Source: Ornithinibacillus halophilus (GTDB lineage: Bacteria; Bacillota; Bacilli; Bacillales; Amphibacillaceae). From it: DNA of 64,000 nt. The translations under genes were made by a program, and so were the position numbers. Location of the stretch: positions 1 to 64,000 of the forward strand of contig NZ_FQVW01000013.1 in NCBI RefSeq assembly GCF_900129485.1, written 5' to 3'. Under the pieces are notes generated by a model. That model searched no databases, had not been told where the DNA came from, and saw only the letters and a list, made by a program, of their open reading frames with translations. Position 1 is the first letter of the stretch, and each line of letters begins with the position of its first letter. Below, piece after piece: positions 45,100 to 54,133 of this stretch.

Positions 45100-45864
45100 T
45101 TGATCAATCCAAAATACATTAATCTCTCATTTAAAGATAAAGTTCAAATTATTACTTTAAATCGTCCTGATAAATATAACGCACTAAACACAGCAATGTT
45201 ATATGAGTTAAAGAAAGTAATTACCCATGCAGACGAAAGTCCAGATATTAATTGCATTGTGCTAAATGGAGCAGGAAAGGCTTTTTGTTCAGGAGCAGAT
45301 ATAAAGGAATTTGCTGATGTAAAAGAGGATAGTTCAGCAGTTGAGGAGAGAGCGAATCTATCAAAAGAAATACATTTATTGATGAGACAAATCAAAAAGC
45401 CAATTATTGCCTCTGTTCATAATTATGTGTTTGCTGGAGGTTGTGGAATTGCGTTGGCATGTGATTTAGTGGTTGCAGCAGACAATGCGAAGTTTTCGTA
45501 TCCTGAAGTAAAAAGAGGTTTTGTACCTGCATTGGTAACCTCTAACCTGATACGAATTGCAGGACCTAGAAATGCTTTTGATTTGCTAATAACAGGAAGA
45601 AAAGTTGACGCGAAAGAAGCCTTATCTATGAACTTGGTTAACCATGTAGTACCAGCAGAAAATCTTGAATATGAAACTATGAAACTAGCAAAGCAAATTG
45701 CTGATCAGAGTCAAACTGCTTTAACAATGACAAAAGAATTGTTTTATCAAGTATCAGAATTGGAATTCGAAAAAGCTATGAATTTAGGTAGACAAGTGAA
45801 TGTACGAATGAGAAAAACAGATGATTTCCATAAGGGTGTTGAAGCTTTTGTTAATAAAAATTAG
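45100..45864 (+). CDS. Enoyl-CoA hydratase/isomerase family protein
   Basis: 254 residues. LNRPDKYNALN, GAGKAFCSGADIKEF and VAGGCGIALACDL-type (here FAGGCGIALACDLVVAA) form the crotonase core; the position often held by Glu near 110-130 is not clearly conserved. In a carboxylase pathway it could hydrate a methylglutaconyl-type CoA. TTG start after AGGAGGAAGG. Confidence 0.88.
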   Translation: MINPKYINLSFKDKVQIITLNRPDKYNALNTAMLYELKKVITHADESPDINCIVLNGAGKAFCSGADIKEFADVKEDSSAVEERANLSKEIHLLMRQIKKPIIASVHNYVFAGGCGIALACDLVVAADNAKFSYPEVKRGFVPALVTSNLIRIAGPRNAFDLLITGRKVDAKEALSMNLVNHVVPAENLEYETMKLAKQIADQSQTALTMTKELFYQVSELEFEKAMNLGRQVNVRMRKTDDFHKGVEAFVNKN

Positions 45865-45889
45865 TCTAACTTAGTAAAGGTGGGAAAAT

Positions 45890-47236
45890 ATGTTTCAAAA
45901 AGTTTTAGTAGCAAATAGAGGGGCAATTGCAGCTAGGATCATACGAGCTTTAAAAACAATGAATATTAAAACTGTAGCAGTGTATTCGGAGGCTGATAAG
46001 GATCTTCCATATATAAAGGAGGCAGATGAAGCCTATTATATAGGAGATTCTGTTGCAAAGAAAAGTTATCTCAATCAAGAAGCATTAATGGAAATTATTA
46101 AGAATGCAGAAGTAGATGGAGTTCATCCAGGATATGGTTTCTTATCAGAGAATATTGAATTTGCTGCTGCAGTCGAGAAAAAAGGTGCCACTTTTATTGG
46201 GCCATCATCAAAATGGATGAAGACTATGTCGCATAAAAGTCATGCCCGGGACTTAATGGAAAGGCATGGTATGCCAATTGGTAAGGGGTCTGGAGTATTA
46301 GGTGAAAATGAAGAAGAGTGGAAAAAAGTTGCTAGAGAAATAGGTTATCCTGTACTCGTAAAACCGGTTGGAGGTGGTGGTGGGATTGGTATGATCCCTG
46401 TATTCCATGAAGGAGAATTAGAGAAATCAATAAAACAGGCAAAATCAGTTTCTAGTAAAGCATTTTCTGACGATGATATCTATTTGGAAAAGTATTTAGA
46501 AAATCCAAGACATATAGAATTTCAAATATTAGCAGATAACCATGGGAATGTTGTTCATTTATATGAAAGAGACTGTTCGGTTCAACGTAGGCATCAGAAG
46601 GTAATAGAAGAGTCACCGTCTGTAGGAATCAACGAAAGTGAAACTAGTGAACTAGCATCTACAATTACTAATGTTATAAAAGCTATTGGTTATAACAATA
46701 TAGGTACTATAGAGATGTTAAGAGGAGTGGATGGCACATACAGCTTTCTAGAAATGAATACGCGTTTGCAAGTTGAACATGCTGTGACAGAAGAAATAAC
46801 GGGAGTTGATTTGGTTGTTGCACAGATTAAATTAGCAGCAGGTATGAAACTTAGCGACGTCATACCTTCTACTATTAATAAAGATGGACATTCCATAGAA
46901 GCAAGGGTATACGCAGAGGACCCAGTAAAATTTTTTCCGTCACCAGGTAGGTTACAAAAATTTGTACCACCAAGTGGAGATTCTATTAGAATTGAAACAG
47001 GATATCAAGAAGGAAATGAGATTTCTGTCTTTTATGATCCGCTAATTGCAAAGGTTATCGTACATGAAGAAAATCGTGATAGAGCAATACAGGTACTATT
47101 AGAGGCACTTAATAATTTTAAAATCTCGGGAATTAAAACTAATATACCTTTCTTAATACATGCACTTCAATCAGATGAATTTAAAAATGGCAGAATCGAT
47201 ACGAATTTGACAAAAGAATTAGTAAAAACAATATAA
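45890..47236 (+). CDS. Acyl-CoA carboxylase, biotin carboxylase subunit
   Basis: 448 residues, a free-standing BC subunit. FQKVLVANRGAIAARIIRA, ATP-grasp loop KPVGGGGGIGM, and the catalytic EMNTRLQVEHAVTE are present, followed by the BC C-terminal domain. It carboxylates biotin carried by the small protein encoded next, and the carboxyltransferase at 48.7 kb completes the enzyme. Confidence 0.94.
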   Translation: MFQKVLVANRGAIAARIIRALKTMNIKTVAVYSEADKDLPYIKEADEAYYIGDSVAKKSYLNQEALMEIIKNAEVDGVHPGYGFLSENIEFAAAVEKKGATFIGPSSKWMKTMSHKSHARDLMERHGMPIGKGSGVLGENEEEWKKVAREIGYPVLVKPVGGGGGIGMIPVFHEGELEKSIKQAKSVSSKAFSDDDIYLEKYLENPRHIEFQILADNHGNVVHLYERDCSVQRRHQKVIEESPSVGINESETSELASTITNVIKAIGYNNIGTIEMLRGVDGTYSFLEMNTRLQVEHAVTEEITGVDLVVAQIKLAAGMKLSDVIPSTINKDGHSIEARVYAEDPVKFFPSPGRLQKFVPPSGDSIRIETGYQEGNEISVFYDPLIAKVIVHEENRDRAIQVLLEALNNFKISGIKTNIPFLIHALQSDEFKNGRIDTNLTKELVKTI

Positions 47237-47248
47237 GGGGGATTATAA

Positions 47249-47467
47249 ATGACTGTTGATATTAAGTCTATTATGTCAGGATCTGTTTGGAAAATAAATG
47301 TATCAAAGGGTGATTTGGTAACTGAGGGAACAGACTTAGTTATACTAGAATCAATGAAAATGGAAGTTCCTATTGAAGCTACAGAAGATGGAATTGTGAA
47401 AGAAATACTTGTGAGTGAAGGCGAATTTGTATCAGAAGATGATGTAGTCGTTGTTATAGATAAATAA
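47249..47467 (+). CDS. Biotin carboxyl carrier protein (single domain)
   Basis: 72 residues, just the biotinyl domain. ESMKMEVP contains the Lys that is biotinylated. Such stand-alone carriers occur in bacillar acyl-CoA carboxylases (YngHB type). AAGGGGG lies before the ATG; it begins 12 bp after the BC gene. Confidence 0.95.
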   Translation: MTVDIKSIMSGSVWKINVSKGDLVTEGTDLVILESMKMEVPIEATEDGIVKEILVSEGEFVSEDDVVVVIDK

Positions 47468-47503
47468 CATTCAAAACAACAAGAATTAGATTGGAGGAAT
47501 TCG

Positions 47504-48688
47504 ATGTCCTTACCATTAGAAGGAATAAAGGTATTAGATATATCCCAAGCTATAGCTGGCCCTTTGGCAGGCCAAATGCTTGGAGACTTAGGGGCAGAAG
47601 TAATAAAGGTTGAGAAACCTACTGGGGATGAAACGCGTGCAATGCTTCCTCCTGAATGGAACGGAGAAAGTATGATTTATCTTTCAAATAATAGAAATAA
47701 AAGAAGCATTTCTATCGATTTGAAAACGGAACAAGGAATTAAGATTATTCATAGTCTGATAGAGGATTGTGATGTATTTATAGAAAACTTTCGAACCGGA
47801 ACTGCGGACCGTTTAGGGATTGGTTATGAAGAGCTAAGTTATATCAATCCATCGTTAGTGTATTTATCAATTTCTGGATTTGGTAGAACGGGTCCTGAAA
47901 AGAATAGAGGGGGATACGACATTATTTTACAGGCGTACGGGGGTCTCATGGGCGTAACAGGAGAACCAGGTAGAGCACCTGTAAAAGTAGGAACTTCAAT
48001 AGTTGATATTACAACAGGAATTTCTGGTGTTGTCGGTATATTATCTGCACTTTATTCGAGAAAGGAAACAGGAAAAGGACAATATGTTGACTGTAGTTTA
48101 TTAGACTCTCAGGTAATGATGCTGAACTATTTAATACCAACTTACTTTGGAACTGGAAAATCTCCAACTATGCAGGGTTCAAGTCATCCTTCTTTATTCC
48201 CTTATCAAGCTTTTCCTACAAAGGATCAATATATTGTTTTAGGTATTGCTAATGATGGTTTATGGGAAAAATCCTGTCAAGCACTTGGTTGGGAGGATCT
48301 TTTAGTATATAAATATTCGACAAATCAATTGCGAATAGAACATAAAGAAGAGTTAATCGAGATTATAACTGATAGATTAAGCGAGAGAACTTGTGAAGAA
48401 GTGTGTTCTAAGTTAGATGCAGTTGGAGTTCCTTGTAGCCCAATTAATTCAATTGAGCAGGTAGTCAATACAGAACAATTCAAATATAGAGAGATGGCAA
48501 AGGAAATTTTGCATCCAAGAATTGAAAATTTGAAAACACCTTCCTTTCCGATTAAATTTTCTGAGGATACCACAACAGTTCGTCGTCATCCTCCACTATT
48601 AGGAGAACATACAGACGAAGTATTACTAGAATTAGGCCATACTCAAGAGGAAATTAGAGCTTTAAGGGAAAAAAAGGTAGTAAAATAA
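47504..48688 (+). CDS. CaiB/BaiF family III CoA-transferase
   Basis: 394 residues. LPLEGIKVLDISQAIAGPLAGQMLGDLGAEVIKVE at the N-terminus, RNKRSISIDLK, and the catalytic Asp region GGYDIILQAYGG are typical. Family III enzymes move CoA between an acyl-CoA and a dicarboxylic or other organic acid. Together with the type I transferase, this operon has two CoA-activation routes; this one probably activates the imported acid. Confidence 0.92.
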   Translation: MSLPLEGIKVLDISQAIAGPLAGQMLGDLGAEVIKVEKPTGDETRAMLPPEWNGESMIYLSNNRNKRSISIDLKTEQGIKIIHSLIEDCDVFIENFRTGTADRLGIGYEELSYINPSLVYLSISGFGRTGPEKNRGGYDIILQAYGGLMGVTGEPGRAPVKVGTSIVDITTGISGVVGILSALYSRKETGKGQYVDCSLLDSQVMMLNYLIPTYFGTGKSPTMQGSSHPSLFPYQAFPTKDQYIVLGIANDGLWEKSCQALGWEDLLVYKYSTNQLRIEHKEELIEIITDRLSERTCEEVCSKLDAVGVPCSPINSIEQVVNTEQFKYREMAKEILHPRIENLKTPSFPIKFSEDTTTVRRHPPLLGEHTDEVLLELGHTQEEIRALREKKVVK

Positions 48689-48715
48689 GTAGCAGTATAA
48701 AGGAGGTTTTTCTTT

Positions 48716-50266
48716 ATGGATATTTATGAAAAAGTACAAAAGTTAAATGATAAAAAAGAAAAATACAAACAAATGGGCAGTGAGAAATACATTGAAAAAC
48801 AGCATAATGCAGGAAAATTAACAGTTAGAGAGAGGATTTCTCTATTACTAGATGAAGGATCTTTTATGGAAATGGGCTTACTTGCACATCAACAAAACCT
48901 CCATCCAACGATGGAAGGTAAATATACCCCTGCTGACGGTGTAGTAACAGGTAGAGGAACAATTGATGGTCGTCCTGTTTGTATTGCAGCACATGATTAT
49001 ACAGTTCTAGCTGGTTCTACAGGAAAAGTGGCAGAAAAGAAAATGTATCGGGTCAGAGAATGGTCATTAAAACATCGTGTTCCAATGATTTGGCTGATTG
49101 ATTCGGCAGGTGTTCGTATTCAGGAGTCTATAGGTTCTTTATTTGCCGATAATGGTCGTCATTTTTTCGATGAGGTGAAGATGTCTGGGGTTGTTCCTTT
49201 AGTTTGTGCAATGATGGGTCCAGGTGTTGCAGGTACAGCATATTTACCAGCTTTGGCTGACTTTGTTCCAATGGTGAAAGGAACTAGTTTTATGGCCTTG
49301 GGTGGACCACATTTGGTAAGAGCTGTTGTTGGTGAAGATGTTGATGATCAAACTTTAGGGGGCTCTAAAGTTCATACCGAGGAAAGTGGAGTAGCTGACA
49401 TTGAAGTAGAAAATGATGAAGAATGTATTAACGTAATTAAGCAGTATCTATCCTTTTTTCCATCCAATTGTGAAGAAAAACCACCAGTAAACGATTTACC
49501 AGAAACTAGAAATGAAATATCAGAAAAATTGATGGAAATAGTGCCTAGTAATTCGAAGCGTATTTACAATATGTACGATGTTATTAAAGAGATCGTGGAT
49601 GATGGTGAATATCTAGCAATCAAACCGAAGTGGGCACAAAATATAATAACTGTGTTTGCTAGAGTCGGTGGAATGCCAGTTGGGATCGTAGCTAATCAAC
49701 CAAGATATATGGGTGGAGCTTTAGATGGAGATGCAGCTGATAAAGCAGCGCGTTTTATCAATATATGTGATGCTTATTCCATTCCATTAGTATTTTTGCA
49801 AGATATCCCTGGTTTCATTGTAGGCTCAAAAGTAGAGAAAAAAGGGATAATCCGTCATGGTGCTAAGATGTTGCATGCCGTGTCTGAGGCAACAGTACCT
49901 AAAATAACTGTAATTGTTCGTAAAGCCTATGGGGCAGGGTACTTTGTAATGTGTGGTAAACAGTATGATCCTGATTTAATTGTTGCTTGGCCTACTGCGG
50001 AAATTAGTGTAATGGGGGCGGAAGGGGCATCAAGTATTTTATATCATAAACAGATAGCTAATTCTGAGAATCCAAAGGAAGCATGGAATGAGTATGCTGA
50101 ACAATTTAAAGAACTTATTGATGTAGATATTGCAGCCTCCAATGGATTGATTGATGATGTTATTGATCCAAGGGATACAAGAAGAGTCATATATGATGGA
50201 CTTAAAAACTCTTGGAATAAAAAGGTTGAACGACCATGGAAAAAAACAAGTATAAGACCGGTTTAA
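48716..50266 (+). CDS. Acyl-CoA carboxylase, carboxyltransferase subunit
   Basis: 516 residues. N-terminal KLTVRERISLLLDEGSF, IDSAGVRIQES, the acyl-CoA oxyanion region GPGVAGTAYLPALADF, and C-terminal QDIPGFIVG and RKAYGAGYFVM. The family includes propionyl-, methylcrotonyl- and geranyl-CoA carboxylases. The neighbours (hydratase, HMG-CoA-lyase-like enzyme, acetoacetate CoA-transferase) favour a methylcrotonyl-type reaction. AGGAGG 9 nt before the ATG. Confidence 0.92.
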   Translation: MDIYEKVQKLNDKKEKYKQMGSEKYIEKQHNAGKLTVRERISLLLDEGSFMEMGLLAHQQNLHPTMEGKYTPADGVVTGRGTIDGRPVCIAAHDYTVLAGSTGKVAEKKMYRVREWSLKHRVPMIWLIDSAGVRIQESIGSLFADNGRHFFDEVKMSGVVPLVCAMMGPGVAGTAYLPALADFVPMVKGTSFMALGGPHLVRAVVGEDVDDQTLGGSKVHTEESGVADIEVENDEECINVIKQYLSFFPSNCEEKPPVNDLPETRNEISEKLMEIVPSNSKRIYNMYDVIKEIVDDGEYLAIKPKWAQNIITVFARVGGMPVGIVANQPRYMGGALDGDAADKAARFINICDAYSIPLVFLQDIPGFIVGSKVEKKGIIRHGAKMLHAVSEATVPKITVIVRKAYGAGYFVMCGKQYDPDLIVAWPTAEISVMGAEGASSILYHKQIANSENPKEAWNEYAEQFKELIDVDIAASNGLIDDVIDPRDTRRVIYDGLKNSWNKKVERPWKKTSIRPV

Positions 50267-50282
50267 AGTTAGAACAAAGCTT

Positions 50283-50296
50283 TGAAAGCGTTTACT
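50283..50296. promoter_or_regulatory. CcpA cre site upstream of the TRAP genes
   Basis: TGAAAGCGTTTACT matches the TGWAARCGYTWNCW consensus at every position. It lies 17 bp after the carboxyltransferase stop codon and 10 bp before the transporter gene, where bound CcpA could block elongation or a local promoter. Confidence 0.7.
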
Positions 50297-50306
50297 ATTC
50301 AAGGGG

Positions 50307-50825
50307 GTGGAGGAAATAGTTAGTAACTTAATCTCTAAGTTGATAAAAATATTTAATAGCTTTTCTATGATAGGGTTATTGTTGATGATGCTTGTTATTA
50401 CAGCGGATGTAATAGCTAGAAGAATATTTGGACAATCATTATCATGGGTCTACGGCTTAACTGAGTCCTTTTTAATGGTAATTGTTGTTTTTTTGGGTAT
50501 TGCCTATACTCATTACAAAGATGATCATATACGTTTTAAATTAATAATTGATATCATACCAAAAACTGGACTAAAGATTATCACGGCAATTTCTCATTTA
50601 TTTACAATGTTGTTTTTTGTTTTAATCGCATATCAAGGGTTACTACAAACACTTCATGCTTGGGAAAAGGATATTTCAACAGGAGGTATTGTATCTCTAC
50701 CACTCTATTTATCTTATATATGGGTGCCACTTGGGTCAATTCTGGTTATCATTATTAGTTGTTTAAGAATTTGGGAGAATGTTAAGGAAATAATGAGTCC
50801 AGAAAGGTATAAGGAAAATACCTAA
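50307..50825 (+). CDS. TRAP transporter small membrane subunit (DctQ-like)
   Basis: 172 residues with four hydrophobic segments, the DctQ pattern: MLVITADVIARRIFGQSLSWVYGLTE near 30-55 is a clear family block. It pairs with the large permease encoded next. The start is uncertain: GTG at 50307 overlaps the only Shine-Dalgarno-like run (AAGGGGGTGGAGG). A start 10-11 codons later is possible. Confidence 0.88.
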   Translation: MEEIVSNLISKLIKIFNSFSMIGLLLMMLVITADVIARRIFGQSLSWVYGLTESFLMVIVVFLGIAYTHYKDDHIRFKLIIDIIPKTGLKIITAISHLFTMLFFVLIAYQGLLQTLHAWEKDISTGGIVSLPLYLSYIWVPLGSILVIIISCLRIWENVKEIMSPERYKENT

Positions 50826-50859
50826 CAGGTACACAAAGAATTGAAGGAGGGAGAAATAA

Positions 50860-52143
50860 ATGGAAATTGCCATTGCGATTATTTTATTAGTTCTATTTCT
50901 AATTGGTGGTATGCCTGTTGGGATTGCCTTAGGGGTATCTGGAAGTGTTGGGTTATGGCTCACTGTAGGTACGGATTCAATGTTAGGTATCCTTCGTACA
51001 GCACCTTATGAAGAAGCATCTAGTTTTGTATTAACTACTATTCCCATGTTTATATTAATGGCGGAATTTATGAACCAGGGACAAATGACACAAAAATTAT
51101 TTTCATCTGCCTACAGGTGGTTTGGACACTTAAAAGGTGGAATGGCTATTTCTACCGTCATGGCATCTGCAGGCTTGGCAGCAGTTTCAGGTTCATCAAC
51201 TGCATCTGCTGCAGGAATGAGTTCTATTGCTGTTCCGGAGATGAGAAAGTATGGCTATGATGACAAGGTATCTGTTGGTGTTGTTAGTGTTGCAGGTACT
51301 TTAGCATTCATAATCCCCCCCAGTACAATTTTGATTATTTATGGGATTCTAACTGAATCTAGTATTGCAAAGCTATTTGTAGCGGGAGTGATTCCTGGAG
51401 TTATAACAGTCATCGGCTATTGTCTAGCTATTTATTTATGGGTTAGACGTAGACCAGAAGTTGCTCCTAGTATTGGGCGTTTTGGCTGGAAAGAGAGATT
51501 TTCGTCCTTGCAAGGAATATGGCCTGTATTGCTTTTGGCTTTAGCTGTAATCGTTGCAATTTATACAGGCTTCGTTACTCCAACAGAGGCAGGAGCATTT
51601 GGATCTTTTTGTGCTTTGATGATAGTCATTGTATTAAGAAAAATAAATTATGAAGGGATTAAAAAAGCTCTAAGTTCTACAATACAAATAACTGCGAAAA
51701 TTTTTGTTATTATCATTGGAGCAATGATTTTTGGCTACTTTTTAACTATTACAAATTCAATACAGAATATTATTAATGCAATCCAATCAATGGATGTAAA
51801 TAGATGGGTTATCCTAATTATCATTGTTGCATCGTATCTACTTTTGGGATGTGTAATGGACCAATTAGCCATTATGTTTTTAACCATTCCTTTGACATTT
51901 CCTGTAATAATTGCATTAGGATTTGATCCAATTTGGTATGGAATTGTAATTGCGAAAACTGTAGAAATTGGATTGGCAACACCTCCACTTGGATTGAATA
52001 TCTTTGTTGCTTCGAGTGCAGCGAATGTCCCTCTGGGAGTTGGATTTAGGGGAGCAGCTAGATTAATAGTAGCAGATTTTATCATTTTAGTTATATTAAT
52101 TGCATTCCCTGTTATTGTTACTTGGTTACCAAGTTTGATGTAA
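50860..52143 (+). CDS. TRAP transporter large permease (DctM-like)
   Basis: 427 residues with about 12 membrane segments. GGMPVGIALGVSGSVGL, SAGLAAVSGSSTASAAGM, IIPPSTILIIYG and TPLPLGLN-type (ATPPLGLNIF) motifs are the DctM signatures. It forms the Na+-driven transport core with DctQ and uses the binding protein encoded next. Good AGGAGGG site. Confidence 0.94.
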   Translation: MEIAIAIILLVLFLIGGMPVGIALGVSGSVGLWLTVGTDSMLGILRTAPYEEASSFVLTTIPMFILMAEFMNQGQMTQKLFSSAYRWFGHLKGGMAISTVMASAGLAAVSGSSTASAAGMSSIAVPEMRKYGYDDKVSVGVVSVAGTLAFIIPPSTILIIYGILTESSIAKLFVAGVIPGVITVIGYCLAIYLWVRRRPEVAPSIGRFGWKERFSSLQGIWPVLLLALAVIVAIYTGFVTPTEAGAFGSFCALMIVIVLRKINYEGIKKALSSTIQITAKIFVIIIGAMIFGYFLTITNSIQNIINAIQSMDVNRWVILIIIVASYLLLGCVMDQLAIMFLTIPLTFPVIIALGFDPIWYGIVIAKTVEIGLATPPLGLNIFVASSAANVPLGVGFRGAARLIVADFIILVILIAFPVIVTWLPSLM

Positions 52144-52219
52144 CTTGAAATTTACAACTTACACTACCAAATGATGTGGTTTAAGTTGTTCATATAAATA
52201 AATTTTAGGAGGGGTAAAA

Positions 52220-53278
52220 TTGATAAAATATAAAAGAGTTCTTTTTCTAATGGTGATTGGTTTACTAGCATCTATTACAGTAGCCTGTGGAGATGAAGCT
52301 GGAGGGGACGATGAAGAAACTATTAATCTAAAAGTAGCACACCCTTTATCAAGTACTAGTACTGTAGCAGTTGAAGGTGCTGAGTTTTGGATGAACGAGG
52401 TTGAAGAATTAACAGATGGAAAGGTTACCTTTGATTACTATCCAGCAGAACAGTTGGGTAAAGCGGGGACTACAGTGGATTTATTGAATAGTGGAACGGC
52501 TGATATTGCATTGGTAACACCAGCATATTATGGTGATGAATTAATTTTATCAACAGTAACCGAGTTACCAGGGACATATGAAACAGTATATCAAGCAAGT
52601 CAAGCTTATACAGAATTACTTACAAATAATGCTGAATTTGATAAATTATTTTCCGAAATAGGTGGAGTTCCGATGTGGGGTTCTAATATGGGACCATATG
52701 AACCTAGTACTATGGATAAAAAGATAGAATCATTAGATGACTTTAAAGGGTTACAAATTAGAGCATCCGGTAATACTCAAGAAATTCTATATAATGCACT
52801 TGGTGCTTCTCCGATTTCAATGTCATCTTCCGATATGTATACAGCTTTGCAACGTGGAACAATTGATGGTATAAGTTATACAATTGCTAATTGGGAAGCA
52901 TATAGTGTTCAAGAGGAGTTAAAGTATTCTTCTACGAATGGATTTTTTGGGACTACTGCGGTATTTATGATGTTTAGTGATGATACTTGGAGTTCTTTAC
53001 CTAAGGATATTCAGTCAGCAATGCAGGAGGCCAATGATAAGACTGTGGAACATTTTGCTAAATTTATGGATTCGCAGTTAGAAGAGAAAGTAGTAGAATT
53101 CACAGACCTAGGAATTGAAATGTACGAGTTTTCTGATGAATTATTAGAGTCCATTTACGATGTTATTCAAGAACCAACCTTTGAGGATTGGAAGAATAAG
53201 ACCGACGAAAAAGGGTATGATGCACAATCAGTATTAGATAGCTTTTTAGAGTTAGTGGAAGAAAGTCCGAAAGAATAG
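52220..53278 (+). CDS. TRAP transporter solute-binding lipoprotein (DctP-like)
   Basis: 352 residues. Signal peptide with lipobox (SITVAC, Cys at about 23) for anchoring outside the membrane. AHPLSSTSTVAVEGAEFWMNEV, FDYYPAEQLGKA and the conserved Arg in LQIRASGNTQEIL (carboxylate binding) are the DctP hallmarks. The Arg supports an organic acid as ligand. TTG start with AGGAGGGG. Confidence 0.93.
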   Translation: MIKYKRVLFLMVIGLLASITVACGDEAGGDDEETINLKVAHPLSSTSTVAVEGAEFWMNEVEELTDGKVTFDYYPAEQLGKAGTTVDLLNSGTADIALVTPAYYGDELILSTVTELPGTYETVYQASQAYTELLTNNAEFDKLFSEIGGVPMWGSNMGPYEPSTMDKKIESLDDFKGLQIRASGNTQEILYNALGASPISMSSSDMYTALQRGTIDGISYTIANWEAYSVQEELKYSSTNGFFGTTAVFMMFSDDTWSSLPKDIQSAMQEANDKTVEHFAKFMDSQLEEKVVEFTDLGIEMYEFSDELLESIYDVIQEPTFEDWKNKTDEKGYDAQSVLDSFLELVEESPKE

Positions 53279-53294
53279 GAAGTGATCTCACTTG

Positions 53295-53332
53295 TTTAAT
53301 GAAGAACTATATATGTATAGTTCTTCATTAAA
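53295..53332 (+). terminator. Long perfect hairpin after the TRAP genes
   Basis: TTTAATGAAGAACTATA (53295-53311) and its exact complement (53316-53332) surround a 4-nt loop. It is AT-rich with a short T-rich 3' end. It may terminate part of the transcription or protect the upstream mRNA from 3' decay. Confidence 0.6.
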
Positions 53333-53361
53333 TTTCAACTTAATGGCTGGAGGAAATAATA

Positions 53362-54108
53362 TTGAATAAAATAGAAGGGCAAGTTGTTATAGTAACAGGA
53401 GCTACTAGTGGGATTGGAAAAGAAACAGCAATACAACTTGCTGATAATGGAGCAAAAGTTATATTAGCTGCAAGAAGAACAGAACGTTTAAAAGAAATAA
53501 AAGAAATTATTGAGAAGTCCTATGGAATTGTTGAATTTGTACAAACCGATGTAACTAATCAGGAACAGGTACAGGCGCTAGCTGAATTTGCAGTTAACAA
53601 GTTTGGAAGAATTGATGTATGGATTAATAATGCTGGTGTTATGCAACTTTCTTTTATAGATAAATTAAAGGTTAGTGAATGGGAACGGATGATTGATGTA
53701 AATGTGAAAGGTGTTCTCTATGGTATTGCGTCTGCAATACCTGAAATGAAGAAACAAAAAAATGGACATATCATTAATATTTCCTCTGTAGCCGGAATGA
53801 GAGTGGGATTGACTCAATCGATTTATAGTGGGACTAAATTTGCTATAAGAGCAATCACAGAAGGCTTGCGTCAAGAACTATCACCAAAGTTAAATATAAA
53901 AACAACACTTATATCTCCAGGTTCTGTTAATACTGAACTTAGAGAGCATATTACAGACTTAGACGCTGTTAATTTATTACAGAAAAGAGAGATGGAATTT
54001 AGATTAACTCCAGAAAATATAGCATCTGCAATAATATATGCAATAAAACAACCTAAGCATGTTTCTGTAAATGAAATAGTAATTCGCCCTATAGATCAAC
54101 GTACATAG
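53362..54108 (+). CDS. Short-chain dehydrogenase/reductase
   Basis: 248 residues, classical SDR. VTGATSGIGKE (NAD(P) binding), NNAGVM, ISSVAGMRVG and YSGTKFAIR (YxxxK) are present. It could oxidise a hydroxy intermediate of the catabolic pathway; substrate unknown. TTG start after GGAGG. It lies after a hairpin but is in the same direction as, and close to, the last gene. Confidence 0.9.
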   Translation: MNKIEGQVVIVTGATSGIGKETAIQLADNGAKVILAARRTERLKEIKEIIEKSYGIVEFVQTDVTNQEQVQALAEFAVNKFGRIDVWINNAGVMQLSFIDKLKVSEWERMIDVNVKGVLYGIASAIPEMKKQKNGHIINISSVAGMRVGLTQSIYSGTKFAIRAITEGLRQELSPKLNIKTTLISPGSVNTELREHITDLDAVNLLQKREMEFRLTPENIASAIIYAIKQPKHVSVNEIVIRPIDQRT

Positions 54109-54133
54109 TTTAGTTGAAAGAGAGGTTATAAAT

